Positions 24,097 to 36,668 of a DNA stretch of 64,000 nucleotides are shown here, one piece after another; position 1 is the first letter of the stretch; the number at the start of each line of letters is the position of its first letter. Position numbers and translations under genes: made by a program. This stretch comes from Persicaria tinctoria (Eukaryota > Streptophyta > Magnoliopsida > Caryophyllales > Polygonaceae). The notes beneath the pieces are model-generated. The model searched no databases and was not told the origin of the DNA. It saw nothing but the letters and a program-made list of their open reading frames with translations. The DNA lies in contig JBANSL010000006.1 of the NCBI GenBank assembly GCA_037127255.1, positions 80,579,850 through 80,643,849 of the forward strand. Reading direction: 5' to 3'.

Positions 24097-25234
24097 TACT
24101 TTTATTTGTCATTCAGGGGAAGAATTCAAACTCTCAACATCTTAGATTCATTCTTATATGTCCCTGCAATCAATTACCATCCTCGAAAAGGTACTAGTGT
24201 CACAGATTCATGCACGTGCAAATATGTAAAAGCAATATCTACTCACAAAAGGAGGGTTATGCTAAAATAATTCATTCGTGACAAAGCATTGATAATCAAG
24301 AAGACTTTAATTTAGGCTCATGAAGGAGTAGATTGGTAAAAGGCTAAAGGTGGGCAAATTTTGGCAATGTGGTGCTAATGATCCGGGGAAATGGAGTACT
24401 TTCCAAATCTGAATTTCAACATTCCTTCTTCCATTTGATTCATCACCTTTTATAATGCTTTTCTCAATAATAATGCTTTTACCTCTCTAACATCAGCACT
24501 GCCTTCTCGCGAGTCGCAAACATGGGTGTCATGAATGGCCCCGGATACTTAGTGCTTTGGACTCCTCACAATGTGTCCCATCTCTCCAAACTATTATCTT
24601 AGAGAGCAGGGTCAATCTGCCTTTATCTCCTGAGGTGATTGGATTTTCTTTCACTCATTAAGTTTTCCATATATTTCAAACACTTTCCTTCCAAACTCCA
24701 ATAATGATAAACACAACAACCATATAACAATCTCCATAATGTAACATCATTCTCAACATAATCCCCGGATAAGGTAAAGAATGGCAATATTTAGATCATG
24801 TGGAGCAATATATGAAATAAGTCATATTATGGCTTTTGTGATGCATAAGCATAGGTAAGGCTAGGATATATAACAATGAGAGCATTATATGAAAATATAA
24901 AGTCCTCCATCATCATATCATGCAACATGTCAAAAGCAACTTCAAATTTTACCTCTTTTTATGGTTTTCATCAAAATAATGCACTTCATTGTGACATCCC
25001 TTTACTAGGCAATTTCATGCTATATCTCTAATGAATCCAATTTTGCATCGTCGAGTTCAATATTAAACTTCCATGACATTAATCAAAATTTTCAATGGGG
25101 GTCATTTTTCTCAAAATTTTGGAAAACATGCATATAAGCACATAAATAAATAATGCATTCCAAAATAGCCATGTAGCAATTCTAAGAAATAATGCACAAG
25201 TAATGTCAAATAAATCAAATATGCACAAAGTAAG
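24097..25234. other. Conserved non-coding 3' stretch of element 2
   Basis: No open frame of note. Blocks such as CTCTCAACATCTTAGATTC and CCTTCTCGCGAGTCGCAAAC are kept in elements 1 (4430-5100) and 3 (55750-56700), and weaker similarity exists in H4 (ATGTGGTGCTAATGATCCGG against TTGTGGTGCTCATAATCCGG near 62315). It lies between the two hairpin modules. Confidence 0.6.
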
Positions 25235-25279
25235 CCCTCCCCCCACCCCATACTTAAACATTACAGTGTCCTCACTGTA
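25235..25279 (-). other. Second polypurine tract plus hairpin module of element 2 (internal copy)
   Basis: Plus-strand C-rich run CCCTCCCCCCACCCC (25235-25249), then ATACTTAA, then TACAGTG (25262-25268), TCCT, CACTGTA (25273-25279): a perfect 7-bp stem. It repeats the layout of the terminal module and lies 261 bp downstream of the gag-protease stop on the coding strand. Confidence 0.65.
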
Positions 25280-25539
25280 TAAAAACAAGGTAAGGGTAAA
25301 GAAAGAAACTCACAAGACATGTGTGCAGAGCTTCATATTTTCGACTGGAACACCTCCTAGCCGAGTTTGACTTGGTTCTATCCATTGACCTGAAAAGTAG
25401 AAGACATATACCCATAATAGCAAAACTAAAAGGGTTCAAAACCAAAAAAAAAAAAAAAACAACAAAGTCTCAAATGTCCTAAAAAGTCTATGTACATGCT
25501 CTAGATTTTATAGTCGCTAGGCCGACTTTCCATTAATGT

Positions 25540-28500
25540 TCAAGGTGGCATCTGCAGGGCCCATGTAGCTTGGGCCTCAAATAAGACTCCATTCTTATCC
25601 ATCAGCTGCAATCCTCCAGAATGGATCTTGTTCACCACGAACGGTCCCATCCGCTTCTTGTTGAATTTATTGGGAAACCAATGATCCTTTGATTTAGAGA
25701 CATAGAGCTTGTCTCCAACTTCATATTCCTTAGGCTCATCATTGGATATCCTGCACAATCGCACATACCAAGGCAGACCTCTCCCATGTATAGATAAATC
25801 TTTAATGGAAATAGGAGAAGAAAGATCCATACCTTGACTTACCTTCGCATAGACGGAATCGGGAACCACTGTGTTTGGTCGATCTCGACTAGGGCTAGTC
25901 AATCTCGACAAGACTTCAGGCTCTGGTGGTGGACTGGTCGAAGAGGCAGAAGTCGACGAAGACAGGGGCTTGTCGACCTCGACAAGGCTGGTTGACCTCG
26001 ACAAGGGTTCTGCTCCTAGTGTCTGCAGCGTCAAGGGAGGTGCCGTCGAGGAAGATGTGGGCTTGTCGATCTCGACAAGGCTACTCAACCTCGAGTAGCC
26101 TTCTCCTCCTGGTGGCTTCGTCATCGAGGAAGAAGGATCTGGGATCCCCGATTGGTGGTCGATCTCGACAAGCGTGGTCGAGATCGACGAGGCTGGTCCT
26201 GGCTCTGGTTGTCTCAGCGTCGAGGAAGACGATGCCCGAGGATCTTGGTCGATCTCGACTAGGGTAGTCGATCTCGACGAGGGCTCTCCTCCTGGTTGCT
26301 GTGGCGTCGACGACGAACGGTCGGGTGGCACCGGGTGGTGGTCGACCTCGACAAGGGTGGTCGAGATCGACGACCCTGGCTTGTCTGGTTCGCTGCTCGA
26401 CGATGCTGGTGCTGGTGGAGTCGCCTTGGTCTGGTCGAGATCGACTAGGGTTCTACTCGATGTCGAGGAGCCCTGGTCGATCTTGACCCCATACTTAGTC
26501 CCTGTCAAGGCATCCGAAGAATAATGAATCCACGATGACTTACCTTGGTCTGTGTCGATTGGATTCTCTGTGTTTTCCTTGAGGATTGCCATGATCTCAT
26601 CCACCTGGGCCTCCATGTCCCTCTTTTCCAGCTCCTCAGGGGTCATATTTCTGACCTTGGGTTCCCCGCAGGTGATATAGCCAGCTGAGATAGATTTGAC
26701 CTCTTCCATTGGACATGTATGCCTTTCAGTTTTATTAAAGGAATACTCAATTACCTCATTGCTGATGTTGAAGGTGAGCACTCCTTTCCTTACGCTTATG
26801 TTGGCATCCACCGTCGCCAAGAATGGTCTTCCTAAGATAATTGGACAAGCAGGATCTTCTTGCATATCAACTATTAAGAAATCAACAGGGACGAAGAATT
26901 TACCTACTTGTACTGGGACATTTTCCACCATGCCTGTGGGGATGACCACCGTGTTGTTGGCCATGTAAAGTCTAGCATCCACAGGCTCCAAGGCACCTAT
27001 CTTAATCTTAGACCAAATCGTTAAAGGCATTATACTCACACTAGCTCCAAGATCACATAGGGCATTAATTTTGTATGGACCAAATCCAATAGTTATAGCA
27101 AACTTACATGGATCCGGCCTCTTCTCCAATATGTCCAGATGGCTACACTCCTCTGTGATTTCAGCCATCGATCGCTTTTTACTCAGAATCTCCTTCAGGA
27201 ACTTGACATAAGAAGGCATTTCATTGAGAGCTTCTGTGAAGGGGATGGTGACGTTGAGCTTCTGAAGCATCTTGATGAAGCGCTGAAACTTTTTCTCCGC
27301 CGGGTCCTTTAGAGATTTTGGGGGGAAAGGCAGCTTCTTTTTCTGATTCGGGGCCAGAACAGACGTCGGAGATGATGCAGACTTCTCTATGTTGACTAGG
27401 GGCTCCTCGACATCGACAAGACCTTTGTCGACATCGACCAGATTGGGCCCAGTCGAGTTGCTGTGTGGTGCAGACGAAGATTCTGGAATTTTCTCCTCGA
27501 GGTCGACGAAGGTCTTGTCGAGGTCGACCACGGCTTTGTCGAGATCGACTTGCTGTTCCTCATCGTTCTGCTGCTTTCCGACCTCTGGCTCTTGCAGTTG
27601 ATGGCCGCTTCTGAGTTTTATAGCAGCGATGTGTCCAGTCTTTCCCTTAGGATTTGGTTTTGAAGATCCTGGAAGTGTCCCTGACAGTCTGGGGATTCCC
27701 GCTGCTAGCTGACCAATCTGTGTATCAACTGTTTCCCGCCAGATATCAATTTCCCCAAGCCTGGAATTGACACCTTGCATCTTAGTATAGACGGAGTTGA
27801 AAGATTGCCTAGTTTCTGAGTGGCTCCTCCGTATTTCCTCCAGGACCGTCTGTATATCATCCTTTTTCTGCTCCCTTTCCGGGTGTCCTGGAGCTCTGTA
27901 GGGCGGGGGATTCCTAGGGACACCTTGGTTCCATTGTGGTTGTTGAAACCTTTGGTCCCCCATGTAGCGATTGGGACCCCCTGCGTAAGCTGCATCCTCA
28001 TGGTGCTCTGCCAGCCTGACTTGCTCTGTGTGTGGGCACTCAAGAGTGGTGTGCCTTTGCGATCCGCATTCTATGCAAGGCTGGTTGACAGAGAGATACT
28101 TTACTTGCTTGATGACCTTCTTATTCTGGTCCCTGTAGTATTGCTCCCTAACATCAGGATCAATCTCCTTAGGTGGCTTATATAGGGGCATGGATGGTGT
28201 TGGCCTGGCGTATGGGTTCTCTTCATAGGTTGCAGTAGACCCATACTTGTTGTCGTAGTTGGTGAGCTTCTCTAGCACACCCCATGCGTCACTTGGCGGC
28301 ATCGTCAGATACTCGTAGAGAGTATAATTGTTGATTCTGTCCTTAGTGACTTGATCAAGAGAGTTGAAGAAGATCTCCTGAATGATGTAGGGTGGCTGTC
28401 CATGAGTAGGGCAAGATGGTAGCAGTTCCTTGTAGCGTTCCCATGCCCTTGCCAGCGGTTCCCCTTTCTGTTGTTTAAAGGCGGTGATTCTCTGGCGAAG

Positions 28501-28983
28501 ATGTGCTGTTTTGGCAGGTGGGAAGAATTTGTTCAGAAACTCTTGCTCTACTTGGGCCCAGGTTGTGAGTGATTTTGCTTTCAGCCCTTCCAGCCATTTC
28601 AGTGCAGGCCCAGCGAGCGACCAACGGAAAGCTTTCATCTTGACATATTCCAGAGTTGTACCTTCTGCAAGAGTACGGCACATATCATGAAAATTAGTAA
28701 TATGTTCAAGAGGACACTCATTAAATCTGCCGTAAAAGGCATTATTTTTAAGCTCTATAAGAAACTGAGTGCGAATTTCAAAAGAGTTTTCAGGGATTAG
28801 AATCGCCGATTCAGGCACGACGAGAGTTGGGTGCATGTAGTCCTCTGCCGTGGTTGGATACTGGGCAAGCTCAGCCTGTGCTTGTTCCCTTGCTGCTCTC
28901 TCAGCGACGATAGCAGCATCCTTTGCGGCCAATTCCCTGGTAAGCCTAGCGACCAGCTGTTCCCGTGTTTCCGCGGCCGCCAT
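25540..28983 (-). CDS. Gag-protease polyprotein with integrase-like C-terminal tail
   Basis: A single 1147-residue frame. An Ala/Glu-rich coiled coil is at about 5-42. A retrotransposon gag core of Athila type follows (about 50-225, with LKWLEGL and FLNKFFPPAKTA blocks). A CCHC zinc knuckle CX2CX4HX4C is at 303-316. A VDLDK/VDVEE repeat linker is at 478-533. The aspartic protease (about 606-750) has DLGAS at 644-648 and ILGRPF at 716-721. A second linker of SISTTLVEIDH-type repeats runs about 835-1035. The last 60 residues (VGDKL at 1089, WFP, GPFVV at 1113-1117) resemble the GPY/F domain that normally ends gypsy integrases. Gag would assemble particles and the protease would cut the polyprotein; the tail's role is unknown. 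The frame is open upstream of this ATG. Element 3 has its first ATG 27 codons upstream of the site matching this one, and that codon is ATA here, so the start used is uncertain. Confidence 0.85.
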   Translation of the reverse strand: MAAAETREQLVARLTRELAAKDAAIVAERAAREQAQAELAQYPTTAEDYMHPTLVVPESAILIPENSFEIRTQFLIELKNNAFYGRFNECPLEHITNFHDMCRTLAEGTTLEYVKMKAFRWSLAGPALKWLEGLKAKSLTTWAQVEQEFLNKFFPPAKTAHLRQRITAFKQQKGEPLARAWERYKELLPSCPTHGQPPYIIQEIFFNSLDQVTKDRINNYTLYEYLTMPPSDAWGVLEKLTNYDNKYGSTATYEENPYARPTPSMPLYKPPKEIDPDVREQYYRDQNKKVIKQVKYLSVNQPCIECGSQRHTTLECPHTEQVRLAEHHEDAAYAGGPNRYMGDQRFQQPQWNQGVPRNPPPYRAPGHPEREQKKDDIQTVLEEIRRSHSETRQSFNSVYTKMQGVNSRLGEIDIWRETVDTQIGQLAAGIPRLSGTLPGSSKPNPKGKTGHIAAIKLRSGHQLQEPEVGKQQNDEEQQVDLDKAVVDLDKTFVDLEEKIPESSSAPHSNSTGPNLVDVDKGLVDVEEPLVNIEKSASSPTSVLAPNQKKKLPFPPKSLKDPAEKKFQRFIKMLQKLNVTIPFTEALNEMPSYVKFLKEILSKKRSMAEITEECSHLDILEKRPDPCKFAITIGFGPYKINALCDLGASVSIMPLTIWSKIKIGALEPVDARLYMANNTVVIPTGMVENVPVQVGKFFVPVDFLIVDMQEDPACPIILGRPFLATVDANISVRKGVLTFNISNEVIEYSFNKTERHTCPMEEVKSISAGYITCGEPKVRNMTPEELEKRDMEAQVDEIMAILKENTENPIDTDQGKSSWIHYSSDALTGTKYGVKIDQGSSTSSRTLVDLDQTKATPPAPASSSSEPDKPGSSISTTLVEVDHHPVPPDRSSSTPQQPGGEPSSRSTTLVEIDQDPRASSSSTLRQPEPGPASSISTTLVEIDHQSGIPDPSSSMTKPPGGEGYSRLSSLVEIDKPTSSSTAPPLTLQTLGAEPLSRSTSLVEVDKPLSSSTSASSTSPPPEPEVLSRLTSPSRDRPNTVVPDSVYAKVSQGMDLSSPISIKDLSIHGRGLPWYVRLCRISNDEPKEYEVGDKLYVSKSKDHWFPNKFNKKRMGPFVVNKIHSGGLQLMDKNGVLFEAQATWALQMPP

Positions 28984-29133
28984 GATCCTTTTGAGTTTGG
29001 AGTGGATGTGTAGGTAGCGCTCCGGTTCGTCTAAGCTGTCAAACTCAGGTGTTTGACCAGAACGACGTATACACCTGTAAACTAACTCAAAGAAACAGTG
29101 AGAACTGACTACCTAAGGCGCGATTGATTGCCT

Positions 29134-29150
29134 CCCCGGCAACGGCGCCA
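29134..29150 (-). other. Primer-binding site of element 2
   Basis: Minus-strand TGGCGCCGTTGCCGGGG lies three bases inside the 5' LTR. This is the site typical of Athila-type elements, usually assigned to tRNA-Asp. It is undamaged. Confidence 0.85.
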
Positions 29151-29153
29151 ATT

Positions 29154-31375
29154 TGTTGACTTGCAGGAGTAAATCGAGTATTGAAATAAATATGAAATAT
29201 AGTTCAGACTGACTTCCCTGTCTCAGCAAATAATACAAGACTTCCTCCCGTTGTAGTAAGAGAATAGTCAGGATCGAATCCACGAGGAAGCACGTCAGCA
29301 GTTCTCAGGTAGCTGTAAATTCTCACAGAAGCAGTAGAAAGAAAGAAACACAGAAAGGAAAGAAACAAATAAACCCGGCAAGGGCAACTAAAACAAAAGC
29401 AAAGAACAAAGCAAGAAATAAAGCAAAGCAAAAACGAAAAGCAAAGCAAAGGCGTACTCGACCTCGACAAGAGGCTCCTCGAGATCGACAAAGGCGGAAA
29501 AACAGAATCTTCAGAAAGTGAAAATCGACGACAACAGAGAAAGCCAACTCGACCTAGACCAGTCCTACTCGAGATCGACCACATCTTACTCGATCTCGAC
29601 AAAGCTTTCGTCTATCTCGACAAGAATGCAGAAAATGTAAATCGCAGAATTCGAACCCAAACTCAGATTTTTGATGGAAATAAACTTCAATATATTAAAA
29701 GACTTCCAAGACCAGGGTTTCAACACCACAACGATAACCATGCAAAGTAATACATAAAGGCATAAAAGATCATGCTTTCCATCAAATAACTTTCGTCATT
29801 AACAAATAGGCATATGGAGGCTTTCGCATAAACCCTAATTGTTACTAACCCTTTTCACATAATTAATCCAAGTTGCATTAAGATCACTTTCGCTTCAATA
29901 ACACAAACAAGGATCACCTTCAACTCTCGCAAAAGAATCATGCTCATAGGAATAGAAGATGAATTGCACAAAAGAATATGACCTTTATCGCATCGCCTCA
30001 CATGGCCACCGTCGGGCTCACCCCAGCCCCATAAGTGGGTGGACTACTCACGCCTCATTGCAATCGCAGACATTGATTGAAAAGAAATAACTTGCATAAA
30101 ACTATATTCAAAGCCTTTTACAATCCTGACAATCAACTTTCGCAGAAAGCCAAAACCTTAAAAACCTTAGAACTCCTAAACTTCTCTGTGGTACTAACTA
30201 ATTGTGTGTGTTGGAATATGAATAAAACTGAGCCCCCTAGGGCCTTATTCATAGTCTTCCTTCCCTAGCTATTCTAGGAAAGAAGATATCTATCTATATC
30301 TAAAATTATATCTAAAACTTGAAAGGATAAATAAATTGCTTTAAGGAAATAAATCAACAAGGAAAGGATAATTCTAAACTAGGTAAGTCTTCATGATGTT
30401 GATAGATCTTGTCTCCCATGGATAGACTTGATGGAATCGGATAGATCTTCGGCCAAGTCGACTCCTTCGCGCCCAAGGAATCTCAATTCTACTCGGACAG
30501 GTCTCGTCGAGAAGTTTCTGGACACGGCTCTACTCGACCTCGACCACGGCTCGTCGACCTCGAGTAGGGTGGTTCGTCGACTGGACTTCCTCGGCTAGAT
30601 CTGCTCGATGTGCTCGGACTTGGCTCACTGGCGCTCGTCGACCTCGACAAGACCTAGTCGATGTCGGGTAGGAGTAGGTCATCGACTAAGTCTCCTCGGG
30701 TGGCTCTACTCGACAAGGCTCGGACAAGGCTCCTCAGGCTCTCGTCGATCTCGACAAGCCCTAGTCGACCTCGAGTAACGTGGCTTGCCGACTAGGTCTT
30801 CTCGAGTGACTCTGCTCGATGGGCTCCGGATCTGGACTCAGGGTCTCGTCGATCTCGACAAAGGGTCCTCGAGAACGAGTTGGGTGGTGTCCTTCCTTTC
30901 CGCTTCCGCGAGTTGCCTCTTCCGCTGGCAGCGGGTTTTCTTCCGCGGCAGCGAGTGGTCCACGGCTCCGTCCTCGGCTTCTCTCCTTGTCGACTCCGGG
31001 TGTGGCGTCTGGGCTTCGTCGATCTCGACCATTGGTCCTCGAGATCGAGTAGGGTCCGGATCCGGGTTGGTCTGGCTTGCTCGATCAGGCTCTGCTCGAC
31101 CAAGGTTGCTCGGACATGCTCGTCTAGGTCGAGTAGGCCTACTCGAGATCGAGTAGCCTTGACTCTCAGACTAGTTCCGCTGCTTTGACCTTGGACTTCT
31201 GTAGTGGTTTTCCGAGCTTTTCCGACCTTCTGTAGAATTGCTGGTGTAGATTCCATAATTTGGCAAATAAACATAAACTACATAGATTCTGTACTATCTA
31301 AACCCAAATGAATGCAATGTATACAGAAATCGATATAAAAGTTACTGTAAAACATGGCAGATTCAGCTCACAACA
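29154..31375 (-). repeat. 5' LTR of element 2
   Basis: 2222 bp, TGTTGACTTGCAGG to CTCACAACA on plus. It carries about 13 TCGANNTCGA motifs, clustered near 29455-29600 and 30530-31160. A conserved LTR promoter context, the inverse of CCCTAGGGCCTTATTCATAG, lies near 30233. The RNA start is expected just downstream on minus. Confidence 0.9.
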
Positions 31376-31380
31376 CAAGG
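31376..31380. repeat. Target-site duplication CAAGG, right of element 2
   Basis: Matches 21732-21736. Confidence 0.9.
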
Positions 31381-32660
31381 CTTACCAGAAACTCACACTC
31401 GCCGCGACAAGAAGGTTCACTCGCTGCGGTGAGAGAGAACTTGTATTGGCCAGTTTTGACTCGCGGCGGCGAGTCTAGGCTCCGAGCTTCTAATTGAGCT
31501 CATTGTGACCCTTCTCGTGGTTGTTAGCTCTTCCCACTTTTCCCGACTCTAACCCTGACCTACAGGAGCATGTTAGACTACCCTTTACACGTGAAAAACA
31601 AGAGGAGGAAGGATATCTCACCCAAACTTTGTCTTTGTCCTCGGAAGGGCTCGGGACGAGATTTCGGGCTCGCCTTAGCTGGATCTTCGCGCTAGGAGGG
31701 CTTGATAGATGGTAGGAGGGTTAAAGGAAGGATCTTTGAAGGTTCGGAGGTGAAAGGAAGGAAAAACGATGTTTTTAACTTTTGAAAACGAAAAACAGCT
31801 CGATGGTGACGTCGGGGTTGCTGGCCGTACTCTGAAGCTGCTGGGCGGCTTGGCTCGACCGTTTTGGCTCCGGGGAGGAGTGGTGGTGCCGCTGGTTGCT
31901 CCTTGCAAGAGGAGGATAAGGGATGGAGGTGGTGAGTGGTGGTGTTACTCTCGGCAAAAGGGAGAAAAGAAGGAAGAGGTAGTGACGGTGGTGGTGGGGG
32001 ACATATGAGTGGCTGAAGTGGTGTCTGGACATGGTGGTTGTGGTGGTCGCGGCAAGAGGAGGGAGGGGAGGAAAAGAGAGAACTGTTTAGAGTTTGTGAC
32101 GTTTCTCCAAGACCTAATTGGATAAGGTTTTCTAGGGTTTCTTTGTGTTTGATGTGAAGAGAAATGAGGTCAAAACGGCTGATTTTATTGGGATATATAA
32201 AGGCTAGTTTGGGAGATGTGATGAATAAGTATGGAGCTTGTCTCCTTCCCAAAGTAGGGGGTGCAAGGGAGGAGGAGAAGAAAAGGTAAGTGTTGGTGTT
32301 CTTCCAAAATGGGTAATGACATCTTTTGGTTCGAATTCAAAATGCACATGTCTTAATCTTGGGTTTAGGGTTTTCGGTTAGGCATGGGAGAGTGAGGGTG
32401 AGAGTCTTCAATCCCGACACACGATTTCAAATTCCGAAATTAGTTCCCGAGAGTTACTTTCCCAATTCCCGCTCTCTCGATCAATTAGATTTCAAAATTC
32501 CGAGAGATATGTCACCATTCAAAGTTAGTTACCAAAAGTCGATTTTAGGTCGAAAATCAACTTTAGAAGTTTCGAAGTCAATTCGTTAAGATAAGGATGA
32601 GTTTTACTTGAAATATCCGATTTAAAAAATCAATATAAAAAATAAAAGTCATTATTTAAA
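31381..32660 (-). repeat. LTR C, 5' part (right edge approximate)
   Basis: It continues the host sequence broken at 21731. On minus there is a TATA-like TTTATATATCCC near 32195-32206, then a leader that reads as a Pro/Ser/His-rich frame (32252-31692). LTR A has a similar Pro/Ser-rich frame after its promoter, which supports common descent. I treat that frame as LTR leader, not a gene. The upper edge fades into AT-rich sequence at 32600-32720. Confidence 0.55.
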
Positions 32661-33022
32661 AAAAATGACTGTATTATTTTATTATTATTTTTTTAAGTTA
32701 GAATAGAGTCACTGTTGAAATAGCGACTTAACTCTGTTTTTCCAAAATCGCAATATAGTTATTTTTTTCTCTTTTTGGCCATCATGGGAAAAAAAAATTC
32801 ACATTCATCTCCATCTTGTTAATCTACCTATCTCTAAGTTCTTATAATTTCATTTTATATCACGAACTGACAAGGTAAAAGAAATTCTCTCGAGGTACAT
32901 ATTATAAAGATTTCAACGGTGATGTAAAAACATACATCCAACAGAGGTAAGCAATCGCAAATTTTGAGTAAAAAGTTGTGGGATTTGAATATGTATATAT
33001 ATAGGTACGGGCATGGTTGAAT

Positions 33023-35215
<2,193 letters not shown>

Positions 35216-35370
35216 TCAAACACAGGTTTCCAGATATTAAGGGTTCAGAAGATGACAATGGTGATGGAAATAATGCTTCCTCTCTCTTCTTATAACAACG
35301 GGGACGGGAAAGATTCCAAACTGTTTTATTCTCTCTAAAACAAAAGATTAAGAGGCTGAGAAGCCTGCGA

Positions 35371-35380
35371 TTATATATGG
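35371..35380 (-). promoter_or_regulatory. Possible TATA box of the GH9 gene
   Basis: Minus-strand CCATATATAA lies about 170 bp before the start codon. The stretch between is pyrimidine-rich and could be the 5' UTR. Confidence 0.45.
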
Positions 35381-35399
35381 AGAGATAATTCAGCACAGG

Positions 35400-36282
35400 A
35401 TTTCGGGATTTGTCTTATTTTCCGAGTAAATTTGGATAATCTAAATGAGGATATGTGTTTCTTCTATTTCTTCAACCACCTCCCCCCAACAGTTCCCCAA
35501 TAACAGAAGGAATAAATGGCGCAGCTGTGTTTGTTTTGATGTGTTTCAAATTAATTAAACGGAAATTTCGCCAGGTACCCCTGAGGTATTGCAAATTTCG
35601 CGACTTATACAACTCTTTTGCATACTTCGCGTGGTGCCCCTGAGGTTTTGAATGTTTTCGCCTCGCCCCCTTCCTTGTTAAACTTAACAGATCCGGTTAT
35701 GCTTCGTTAGTTTTCAATAAAAAAAAAGAAAGAAAGAAAGAACGGAAAGAAAGAAGCGAATAGAGAGTGAAGGAGTCTCAAGGAGAGCGAAGGAGAGAGA
35801 CCACGACGCAGAGAGAGCACGAAGGCCGGCCCCCAGCCGCCAGGTCGGAGCTATAGCCGCCAAGTCGCGAAATAGAGAGTTGCTGCTGCTGTGCCAGGTC
35901 GGGGTTGCGAAGATGAAATTGATGACCAAGAAGGACTCGACCGACGAAGGAATGAGTGGATGGAGATGGCGGCGCTGATGATCGAAGATGACGATGAGGG
36001 CCGGACATAGACGGTGGTTCCGAATCCGCCGATAAAGCAACGTATGTTTTCGAGTTTTATCATCAGAGATTCAGAAATATAGGGTTTTTGGATTTGGATT
36101 TGGGGATTTCAACAATTAGGGCTTTGAATTTCATTTTGAAGGGTTCAAATTTGGGGTTTATATGGTGACATATATAACAACTAATGAGAAAAAGGAATTG
36201 AATAATTTTGAGCAAATCTTTGAAACAGGGATTAATGTAGCCATTTTTTTTTGCTTGTTACCTCTTCTGTTTCATCAAAACC
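35400..36282. other. Intergenic region upstream of the GH9 gene
   Basis: It contains two related short blocks (GTACCCCTGAGGTATT near 35574 and GTGCCCCTGAGGTTTT near 35633), an A/G-rich run (35718-35760) and a purine-rich stretch. Overlapping minus-strand frames at 35714-36063 are low-complexity Ser/Pro/Arg and show no domain. It may hold an old small transposon, but I cannot define its ends. Confidence 0.35.
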
Positions 36283-36299
36283 CACTAGTACAAAAGTGT

Positions 36300-36540
36300 T
36301 GGTTAATACCGGTAATTTATCACCGGTTATTTAAAACCGGTAATAACTTGTTCTCGGTTACCGGTTATTTTATATAACCGGTATTAAATCAGTTTCTAAA
36401 ATATTAAAACCGGTTTTTTATAAGGTTGGCGGTGTTAAATAATACCCGCGTAGAGTTAAGAGCGGTTATTTAAGGAACCGGTAATAACAATTTATAAAAA
36501 AAAAAAAAGTAACCGGTTTTAAGAAACAAACCGGTAATAC
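36300..36540. repeat. Subterminal ACCGGT repeats of the CACTA element
   Basis: Nine ACCGGT copies, several in the longer form AACCGGTAATA, occur in both orientations because the core is a palindrome. Only one related site (ATCCGGTTAA) is near the right end, so the ends are asymmetric. Confidence 0.7.
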
Positions 36541-36668
36541 TCTGAGGCATATACAGTAGACTCAGACAGATCGTTCGAACAAACCAACCATTCCTCCTCA
36601 GACAGATCGATCGAACCCTAGCCTAGCTCGAACCCTCGAAGCCGCCGGCGACTCGCTCCACCTCTCCA

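Larger units (their letters stand above)
21737..31375 (-). mobile_element. Element 2: complete Athila-like gag-protease-only LTR retrotransposon
   Basis: A 9639-bp element on minus with two LTRs, perfect inverted termini TGTTG/CAACA, and a 5-bp duplication CAAGG. The PBS is of the Athila kind (TGGCGCCGTTGCCGGGG) and a polypurine tract lies inside the 3' LTR. The only coding sequence is one 1147-codon frame with gag and protease. Reverse transcriptase, RNase H and the integrase catalytic core are absent, so it must depend on enzymes from another element. The two LTRs are almost identical apart from a few indels and the frame is open, so the insertion is recent. Confidence 0.9.

Noticed and set aside
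25871..26524. Several plus-strand frames of 75-116 codons opposite the gag-protease frame
   Set aside because: The TCGANNTCGA repeats lack stops in many frames on both strands, so shadow frames are expected.
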